Source of the DNA: Perognathus longimembris pacificus
Taxonomy: Eukaryota; Chordata; Mammalia; Rodentia; Heteromyidae
NCBI RefSeq assembly: GCF_023159225.1
Contig: NC_063161.1
Coordinates: forward strand, 3,475,690-3,539,689
Length of the DNA: 64,000 nucleotides
Direction: 5' to 3'
The translations under genes were made by a program, and so were the position numbers. A model generated the notes under the pieces. The model was not told where the DNA came from, searched no databases, and saw only the letters and a program-made list of their open reading frames with translations. Below, in pieces: positions 62,601 to 64,000 of the stretch (positions are counted from its first letter, which is position 1; each line of letters begins with the position of its first letter).

Positions 62601-64000
62601 TCAACTACAAAGCGAATTACTAAATATAGAGGCTCAGTGTACTATGCTGAATGAAGGAATCACAGAACAACAGCAAAAAATTGAAAAATTTCAAGAAAAA
62701 ATAGACAAGGTGATGAATGTTTATATTGACTATTAAACAACATATATGGTTTTAAACTAGAGCAGATTCAGGGCACCTAATGTTCAAGTGCCTTATCAGA
62801 ACAATCTCTTTTATTGGGATATGCTGTTGGCCAACTCCAGACACAATGACCAGTATGTACTCCTTTCTGCTCACCAAGCTCCTCGGCCTATGTAAAACCT
62901 AAAGCCTCTTCCTTCCTCCCTTGCCTTTGACATTCAGGTTATCTTAATCTAATGTTAATTTGCTCAGTACTTACTCTATAAAGCATCTGTTATAAACTAG
63001 CTTGGCTCTGGCAATGAAGATTGGTCATCTAGCCTTTACTTAAAATGTGGCATGAACCTTTTACCTTTTCTTATTTAATTCATTACACTTTAGTATCACA
63101 CACTGTGCCTCTGCCCTGCACGTGATCACTGGTTCCTGCCTCTGCCTCAGCACACTTATATTTAATGCATATTCAGCTAAAATCTTAAATTTTTTTGTAC
63201 TGGTCCTAGGGCTTGAGCTCTGGAACTGGGGGCTGTCCCTGGGCTTTTGTGCTTAAGGCCAGGGCAGCTCCATTTCTGGCTTTTTGGGGTAGTTAACTGG
63301 AGATGAGAGTCTCATGGACTTTCCTGCCCAAGCTGGCTTTGAACCACCGTCTTCAGCCTCCTGAGTAGCTAGGATTACAGGCATGAGCCACCAGCACCTG
63401 GCTTAAAATCTGAACTTTTAAATTTATCTCTCTCCTACAAATGTACATAATGTTTTGAAAACTTGTTGAAATTAAGTATTATTTTGGGGGGATTTAGCTC
63501 AGGCTAGTAGAACTATGCCCCAGCCCTTTTGCTTATTTTTGAAATAGGGTCTTGATAACTTTGCCCAGGCTGGCCTCCGAGTAGCTGGGATTACTGATGT
63601 GAACCACCATGCTTAGTTTCCTAACTAAGCATGATTCTTAACTCTGTGCTCTAACCTTTCTTTCTTTTCTTAATCTGTGAGAGTTTTTTTTCATGTATAA
63701 GGAATGATTTGTGTAAAATAGCAGTATTTTGTTGTGGCTGTAGTAAATAGAGTCCTTCCAGCTCTATGTTAAACTGCATGAAGTCAAAACATTTAATAAA
63801 GCCAGTTATTAGTTTAACATGTAGTTTGAACATAGTTTAGCATAGTTTATAGGGATAACAGAAGAAAAAGTAGTGACCACAGACAGTAATATTGAAGTGG
63901 ATTAGTTTTGGGCCTAATCTAGGAAAATCTTGGAGCAAAAAAGACTTATATTTAAACATTATCTATTTATTAAAATTCCTTGTTTAACCAGTTGTCTTAA
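28159..64000 (+). CDS. SMC1B: SMC1B, meiosis-specific cohesin subunit SMC1-beta (5' part, 14 coding exons; continues past window)
   Basis: SMC1B pairs with SMC3, a kleisin (REC8 or RAD21L) and STAG3 in meiotic cohesin, holding sister chromatids together and building chromosome axes. Fourteen in-frame coding exons give 771 codons, closely matching the human protein up to EKIDK. Visible domains: N-terminal head with Walker A GPNGSGKS (residues 32-39, Lys38), Q-loop Gln137 in FQGTVE; coiled coil about 170-500; hinge about 510-665 with the glycine-rich SGVISGGSS; start of the return coil to 771. The signature motif, Walker B and C-terminal tail lie beyond the window. Every splice site is GT-AG and every phase fits, so the visible part looks intact. 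It is head to head with RIBC2. Confidence 0.96.
28480..29240 (+). repeat. minisatellite of about ten 77-base units in SMC1B intron 1
   Basis: Each unit carries gaccgacgtggccgaccg (or gaccaacatggccgaccg) then tcggctcctctcc, a c/t block with cct-cct-cct, and cgccctcgcttcccc. Unit starts at 28526, 28604, 28681, 28758, 28831, 28909, 29004, 29080, 29156 and 29233 give spacings mostly of 73-78 with one of 95 caused by extra cct triplets. Each unit is CpG-bearing, and four carry ACATGGCC, a YY1-like core on the opposite strand. Confidence 0.95.
29241..29900 (+). repeat. polypyrimidine-rich tract
   Basis: C/T-rich sequence with scattered ggctcctctcc and gtggccxxcc-like remnants, probably a decayed extension of the minisatellite. 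It has no coding meaning. Confidence 0.7.
30120..30179 (+). repeat. 30-base tandem duplication
   Basis: Two adjacent copies of a unit containing gataatgacttcgtttctgc / gataatgacttcatttatgc, differing at three or so positions. Confidence 0.85.
30465..30690 (+). mobile_element. dimeric ID-type SINE with target-site duplication
   Basis: Body from ggggctgggaatatggccta to caggactggcaaaaaataaa. The flanks aaaatgaagatgata (before) and aaaatgaagatgata (after, from about 30687) are identical, marking a clean retroposition. Confidence 0.95.
31085..31300 (+). repeat. diverged copy A of an unnamed interspersed sequence
   Basis: Shares the order attacaga, ttaagctaacatgagca-like, cctatttaaagtt-like and a terminal tccac-tttat-like block with 35230-35440. 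Probably an ancient repeat (L2-like by feel), family not identified. Confidence 0.5.
31431..31647 (-). mobile_element. antisense dimeric ID-type SINE with target-site duplication
   Basis: T-run then gccattcctgggccttggac to aggctatctccccagccc. Flanking copies of ctatgaaactttt before and after the body show a clean insertion. Confidence 0.95.
32095..32790 (-). mobile_element. antisense B1-ID SINEs
   Basis: One element at about 32095-32330 (cccttgaactcagggcaagg to gcatgaactgccagtgcctgg). An ID-like piece at about 32490-32565 and a degenerate B1-like unit to about 32790 follow. Confidence 0.75.
33283..33985 (-). mobile_element. three antisense SINEs in a row
   Basis: A dimeric ID at about 33283-33474, a degenerate B1-ID at about 33505-33779 and a second dimeric ID at about 33793-33981. 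The dimers share ccagtcctggggcttgaac and the attcccagcc end. Confidence 0.85.
34270..34530 (+). mobile_element. B1-ID SINE
   Basis: From tgggctgctggtggcgcacg to ttcaaaccccacaaccaacc followed by a (CAAA)n/A tail. Confidence 0.88.
34818..35195. mobile_element. antisense ID piece (34818-34890) and sense B1-ID SINE (34952-35165) with CA tail
   Basis: The first shows gcagtaccggggtttgaactc in antisense. The second starts ccaggtgctggtggcctgta and ends ttcaagccccacgacac before a CA-rich tail at about 35160-35192. Confidence 0.8.
35230..35440 (+). repeat. diverged copy B of an unnamed interspersed sequence
   Basis: Partner of 31085-31300 in the same orientation (see that entry); identity is patchy with small gaps. 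Confidence 0.5.
36763..36951 (+). CDS. SMC1B: SMC1B coding exon 2
   Basis: After acceptor ...tttctttcccag it completes the Walker A motif (GKS) and continues [20 protein letters not shown], then a segment ending FSRVIQ at donor GTAATT (phase 1). 189 bases. Confidence 0.97.
37005..37200 (-). mobile_element. antisense dimeric ID-type SINE, close to exon 2
   Basis: Body begins about 55 bases after the exon 2 donor. Flanks aaactactgtttt and aaattactgtttt form a slightly mutated target-site duplication. Confidence 0.92.
37305..37655 (-). mobile_element. antisense B1-ID SINE plus B1-like fragment
   Basis: First element at about 37310-37535 (gggctttaactcagagcctag to accagcacccagc); second left-half fragment at about 37545-37655. 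Confidence 0.8.
38074..38280 (+). mobile_element. degenerate B1-ID SINE
   Basis: From gctgctggtgaaacatgc through aggcatgggttagtggtaga to ttcaagtcccagtactgcc. Older than most copies here. Confidence 0.7.
38640..39210 (-). mobile_element. antisense B1-ID SINE (38645-38865) and dimeric ID SINE (39010-39207)
   Basis: The dimeric copy is flanked by ggcatacaatatg and ggcataaaatatg, a target-site duplication with one change. Confidence 0.88.
39336..39448 (+). CDS. SMC1B: SMC1B coding exon 3
   Basis: After ...ttatttcag the exon encodes [20 protein letters not shown] then [18 protein letters not shown], ending exactly at the Q-loop glutamine (donor GTAAGT, phase 0). 113 bases. Confidence 0.97.
39533..39736 (+). 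CDS. SMC1B: SMC1B coding exon 4
   Basis: Only 84 bases of intron separate it from exon 3. It encodes [20 protein letters not shown] then [20 protein letters not shown], the end of the N-terminal head and the first heptads of the coiled coil. 68 codons, phase 0 at both ends, donor GTAAAG. Confidence 0.97.
39885..40085 (-). mobile_element. degenerate antisense B1-ID SINE
   Basis: Remnants gggtttgaactcaaggtcta and cctccagatctcagcggc in antisense order; many gaps. Confidence 0.6.
40180..40725 (+). mobile_element. two B1-ID SINEs
   Basis: Elements at about 40180-40420 and 40525-40722, both with taatcctagct and gagttcaagtc/c blocks, separated by about 100 bases of AT-rich DNA. Confidence 0.78.
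40730..40960 (-). mobile_element. probable LINE-1 3' fragment, antisense
   Basis: The sequence ttgtacaaaagagttatcat ... gcagtttatgaatacaa ... cattctcccattcccccc resembles the antisense rodent L1 3' end and is similar in style to the better copy at 47.7 kb. Family assignment is from memory. Confidence 0.45.
41039..41280 (-). mobile_element. antisense dimeric ID-type SINE with perfect 17-base target-site duplication
   Basis: The body (about 41056-41263) begins with an 18-base T-run and is bounded by identical copies of aagattgctaaattctt (41039-41055 and 41264-41280). A young insertion. Confidence 0.97.
41420..41600 (+). mobile_element. L2 LINE 3' fragment
   Basis: ggaatataaactttataag, then gggtctgtcttattc, then cagacactgagtaaatattt follow the L2 3' end order in plus orientation. 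Confidence 0.6.
41875..42105 (-). mobile_element. antisense B1-ID SINE
   Basis: From gtcttggagcttgaactcgg to ggcatgagccactggtaccc. Confidence 0.88.
42426..42650 (+). mobile_element. dimeric ID-type SINE upstream of exon 5
   Basis: Body about 42438-42632, flanked by aactcattacta on both sides. It ends roughly 90 bases before the exon 5 acceptor. Confidence 0.93.
42724..42962 (+). CDS. SMC1B: SMC1B coding exon 5
   Basis: After ...atttcatag it opens [20 protein letters not shown] and runs to [12 protein letters not shown] at donor GTGAGT (phase 2). 239 bases of coiled coil, leucine and charged heptads throughout. Confidence 0.97.
43190..43415 (-). mobile_element. antisense B1-ID SINE
   Basis: From gctggtcctggggcttgaac to gagccaccggtgcccag, with a GT run at its left edge. 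The following stretch, 43420-44630, contains no element or exon I recognise. Confidence 0.85.
44640..44836 (-). mobile_element. antisense dimeric ID-type SINE
   Basis: A TA-rich tail replaces the usual T-run; body agccagtcctgggccttgga to ggccacattcccatccc. Confidence 0.92.
45062..45482 (-). mobile_element. two antisense dimeric ID-type SINEs in tandem
   Basis: Bodies at about 45083-45275 and 45290-45480, each with a T-rich leader. The second is more diverged (gaattttcctcagg-like changes), so they represent separate insertions and not one duplication. They lie about 100 bases upstream of exon 6. Confidence 0.9.
45583..45841 (+). CDS. SMC1B: SMC1B coding exon 6
   Basis: After ...tcctttctag it completes a split lysine codon and reads [20 protein letters not shown] then [20 protein letters not shown], ending [10 protein letters not shown] at donor GTGAAA (phase 0). 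259 bases, coiled coil. Confidence 0.97.
46180..47050. mobile_element. cluster of degenerate SINE pieces
   Basis: A right-half ID piece (+) at about 46180-46290, a B1-ID-like copy (+) at about 46445-46640, an antisense B1 at about 46772-46905 (gatctgactatct-like to gtgctgggatttcctcg) and another ID piece (+) at about 46945-47045. All are old and patchy. Confidence 0.65.
47222..47362 (+). CDS. SMC1B: SMC1B coding exon 7
   Basis: After ...tgtttatatag it reads [20 protein letters not shown] then [20 protein letters not shown], ending RRYGEVQ at donor GTAATA. 47 codons, phase 0 at both ends. Confidence 0.97.
47478..47545 (+). mobile_element. ID-like SINE monomer
   Basis: ggggttgggagcatagctca to aatccccagcactac with a short A-tail; resembles the tRNA-Ala-like ID core. 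Confidence 0.75.
47680..48390 (-). mobile_element. LINE-1 3' fragment, antisense
   Basis: On the plus strand the markers cattgtttatccac-like ttttatccactcatctattg, gtagggcatgtaggctgttc and gctatgaatagtaagtacag follow the antisense L1 3' order. The upstream half (acttcccctgagtttcctcc) is like an L1 3' untranslated region. Confidence 0.65.
48395..48695 (-). mobile_element. degenerate antisense B1-like SINEs
   Basis: Two left-half units at about 48395-48510 and 48590-48690, the second with atcctcagatctcagcctcc and agctaggattacaggtgtg. Confidence 0.7.
48880..49300 (+). mobile_element. L2 LINE fragment
   Basis: gctattcctctgctgaaatgc, then caaacattaccttctcaatg and aatcctgccctgcccacc follow the L2 3' region. 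The small open frame through it has no protein match I recognise. From 49300 to 50320 I see AT-rich unique intron with no feature. Confidence 0.6.
50325..50550 (+). mobile_element. dimeric ID-type SINE with target-site duplication
   Basis: Body about 50339-50535 bounded by aatttgtaaaagct on both sides (50325-50338 and from about 50537). Confidence 0.95.
50565..50786 (-). mobile_element. antisense dimeric ID-type SINE
   Basis: Body about 50577-50774, flanked by gatataggaag and gatatcggaag. It ends about 80 bases before the exon 8 acceptor and faces a plus-oriented copy on each side. Confidence 0.93.
50853..50935 (+). CDS. SMC1B: SMC1B coding exon 8
   Basis: After ...acctattttag it reads [20 protein letters not shown] then EEYTKSC and two bases of the next codon (AT|GTAGGT donor, phase 2). 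At 83 bases it is the shortest coding exon of the visible gene, and skipping it would break the frame. Confidence 0.96.
50993..51137 (+). mobile_element. dimeric ID-type SINE, 3' truncated
   Basis: Begins ctggggctgggaatatggcc about 60 bases after exon 8 and breaks off at tagccttgagcaaataaatt. Confidence 0.9.
51211..51451 (+). mobile_element. dimeric ID-type SINE with perfect 16-base target-site duplication
   Basis: Body about 51227-51435 ending in a 17-base A-tail, bounded by identical agctaacataacctag copies at 51211-51226 and 51436-51451. Young insertion. Confidence 0.97.
51754..51961 (+). CDS. SMC1B: SMC1B coding exon 9
   Basis: After ...ttattatgtag it completes Met and reads [20 protein letters not shown], later [20 protein letters not shown], and ends RLYPDSV at donor GTAAAT (phase 0). 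It closes the first coiled coil and enters the hinge. 208 bases. Confidence 0.97.
52140..52700 (+). other. SMC1B intron 9, unassigned part
   Basis: Unique-looking sequence with open frames on both strands; none matches a protein I recognise. A partial antisense B1-like piece follows at about 52708-52806. Confidence 0.5.
53500..53697 (+). mobile_element. B1-ID SINE with (CT)n(CA)n tail
   Basis: The body runs from gctagttgccagcccaagca to ttcaagcccccagaacc, then a CT run switches to a CA run (about 53657-53697). Confidence 0.85.
53985..54245 (+). mobile_element. possible L2 LINE fragment
   Basis: ctgaccaccctggccctgcc, agagcactttgcactttgcc and gattccatgagggtagttca resemble the L2 3' region. Confidence 0.5.
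54631..54816 (+). CDS. SMC1B: SMC1B coding exon 10
   Basis: After ...acctgctaag it reads [20 protein letters not shown] then [20 protein letters not shown] and ends FLALDYLD at donor GTAAGA. 62 codons, phase 0 at both ends. Core of the hinge, which dimerises with the SMC3 hinge. Confidence 0.97.
55220..55450 (+). mobile_element. dimeric ID-type SINE with target-site duplication
   Basis: Body about 55232-55428, flanked by agaactttgtgga on both sides. Confidence 0.94.
55935..56690 (-). mobile_element. antisense SINE cluster
   Basis: B1-ID at about 55938-56162; ID-like monomer at about 56377-56460 (tgcgtgttaaattcagagcc to gccactccaccagcccc); degenerate B1 to about 56690. Confidence 0.75.
57090..57557 (-). 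mobile_element. antisense B1-ID SINE and dimeric ID SINE upstream of exon 11
   Basis: The B1-ID lies at about 57090-57320. The dimeric ID (T-run from 57334, body to about 57545) is bounded by gcaattagtgtt at 57321-57332 and 57546-57557, so it inserted right at the end of the older element. It ends about 50 bases before the exon 11 acceptor. Confidence 0.93.
57600..57779 (+). CDS. SMC1B: SMC1B coding exon 11
   Basis: After ...taaaccttttag it reads [20 protein letters not shown], then a segment with [20 protein letters not shown], ending GPERRK at donor GTAAGA. 60 codons, phase 0. Second half of the hinge. Confidence 0.97.
57975..58680 (+). mobile_element. old LINE-1 (L1M type), interrupted by an antisense SINE
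   Basis: gaaaatatttgcaactcata and gcttgtcaacatttttatg are L1 ORF2 3' markers; after a SINE at about 58240-58345 the same element resumes with ggcaaccatgaaaagtgatg, gcagtgggaattcactgg and tatacagccttaaaaagag. Non-coding relic. Confidence 0.65.
58240..58345 (-). mobile_element. antisense ID-like SINE inside the LINE-1
   Basis: gttggtcgtggggcctgaac to cttgagccatagcaccac, a right-half ID unit in antisense. Confidence 0.75.
58838..59105 (+). mobile_element. degenerate B1-ID SINE
   Basis: gctggctgtggcagctcaat, ggcagagagcctgcttagca and aaaccccagtgttgaaaag follow B1-ID order with many changes. The stretch 59110-59790 shows no recognised element. Confidence 0.55.
59795..59941 (+). CDS. SMC1B: SMC1B coding exon 12
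   Basis: After ...ttcactttatag it reads [20 protein letters not shown] then [20 protein letters not shown], ending LVQELK at donor GTATAT. 49 codons, phase 0. It carries the hinge's conserved glycines and the return into the second coil. Confidence 0.97.
60040..60275 (+). mobile_element. old LINE-1 (L1M type) 3' end
   Basis: aaaattatgctaagtgaaac, cagtcacaaaaggacaaata and ggcaattggttgcatatttt follow the L1M 3' end order, continuing the style of the copy at 58 kb. Confidence 0.65.
60388..61060 (+). mobile_element. two B1-ID SINEs
   Basis: Elements at about 60388-60625 and 60828-61060, both with the aggaggctgagacctgagg / ggctgaaatctg block; the second has a scrambled right half. Confidence 0.8.
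61105..61330 (-). mobile_element. antisense B1-ID SINE
   Basis: From ttagtcagtcatgaggttga to ggcgtgagccaccagcgcc. Confidence 0.82.
61752..61946 (-). mobile_element. antisense dimeric ID-type SINE, about 200 bases upstream of exon 13
   Basis: Well preserved body gccagtcctggggcttgaac to ggccatactcccagcccc, preceded by a gttttgttttg leader. Confidence 0.93.
62146..62283 (+). CDS. SMC1B: SMC1B coding exon 13
   Basis: After ...ctttctttttcag it reads [20 protein letters not shown] then [20 protein letters not shown], ending LTNFSR at donor GTAATG. 46 codons, phase 0, coiled coil 2. Confidence 0.97.
62311..62402 (+). mobile_element. ID-like SINE monomer, degenerate
   Basis: gggttggaggtgtgtctcag to gttccagtctcagacctgaa, 28 bases after exon 13. 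Confidence 0.6.
62593..62709 (+). CDS. SMC1B: SMC1B coding exon 14 (last in window)
   Basis: After ...cttgttattag it reads [20 protein letters not shown] then [19 protein letters not shown] at donor GTGATG. 39 codons, phase 0. I looked for the next exon (human VEDDIFQ...) up to 64000 and did not see it, so the gene continues outside. Confidence 0.96.
63195..63625 (-). mobile_element. antisense B1-ID SINE and degenerate B1 piece
   Basis: First at about 63195-63405 (actggtcctagggcttgag to gagccaccagcacctgg); second, more decayed, at about 63490-63625. From 63625 to 64000 I see AT-rich intron without features. Confidence 0.78.

Noticed and set aside
62710..64000. A 15th SMC1B coding exon before the window end
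   Set aside because: No stretch translates to the expected VEDDIFQHF-like continuation with a proper acceptor; the region is SINE and AT-rich intron.
1..64000. Bacterial or phage systems, CRISPR arrays, operons
   Set aside because: Intron-exon structure, SINEs, LINEs and a CpG-island promoter show vertebrate nuclear DNA; the tandem repeats lack spacers.

Overview
This window is nuclear DNA of a mammal, very probably a castorimorph rodent (kangaroo rat or pocket mouse relatives are the best guess, beaver is the alternative). Genes are split into short exons with GT-AG introns. Introns and flanks are packed with rodent-type SINEs of two designs. One is a dimeric, tRNA-Ala/ID-derived element of about 190-210 bases. 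The other is a B1-like unit joined to an ID-like unit, about 200-250 bases. Old LINE-1 and L2 pieces are also present. I recognise no microbial genes, CRISPR array or functional structural RNA gene.

Two protein genes sit head to head around a CpG-rich promoter at about 27.88-28.16 kb. RIBC2 runs leftward in seven coding exons (27876 down to 15540) and encodes a RIB43A-family protein of the axonemal doublet microtubule. SMC1B runs rightward from 28159 and leaves the window after its 14th coding exon (62709). It encodes the meiosis-specific SMC1 subunit of cohesin; about 771 codons are here, covering the N-terminal ATPase head, first coiled coil, hinge and start of the return coil. The same pair is divergent in human 22q13 (in the opposite map orientation), so this is conserved synteny. 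One gene serves cilia and sperm tails, the other meiotic chromosomes, and they share about 280 bases of promoter carrying a perfect TCTCGCGAGA palindrome, an E2F-type site and an RFX-like half site.

Layout: 1-15.5 kb is intergenic (RIBC2 to FBLN1 side) with SINEs, a solo LTR near 2.2-2.65 kb, LINE-1 pieces at 9.1-9.5 and 12.5-13.2 kb and microsatellites. 15.5-27.9 kb is RIBC2. 27.2-27.7 kb and 28.48-29.24 kb are two C/T-rich tandem arrays lying in the first introns of the two genes, on either side of the shared promoter. 29.2-64 kb is SMC1B, mostly intron and SINE.

Most notable points: RIBC2 exon 4 appears one base too long for its reading frame (a predicted early stop unless there is a sequence error or a GC donor is used); the paired minisatellites flank the bidirectional promoter; SMC1B exon 8 lies between oppositely oriented SINEs. 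I found no convincing new biological system. Interval ends for repeats are estimates by eye.
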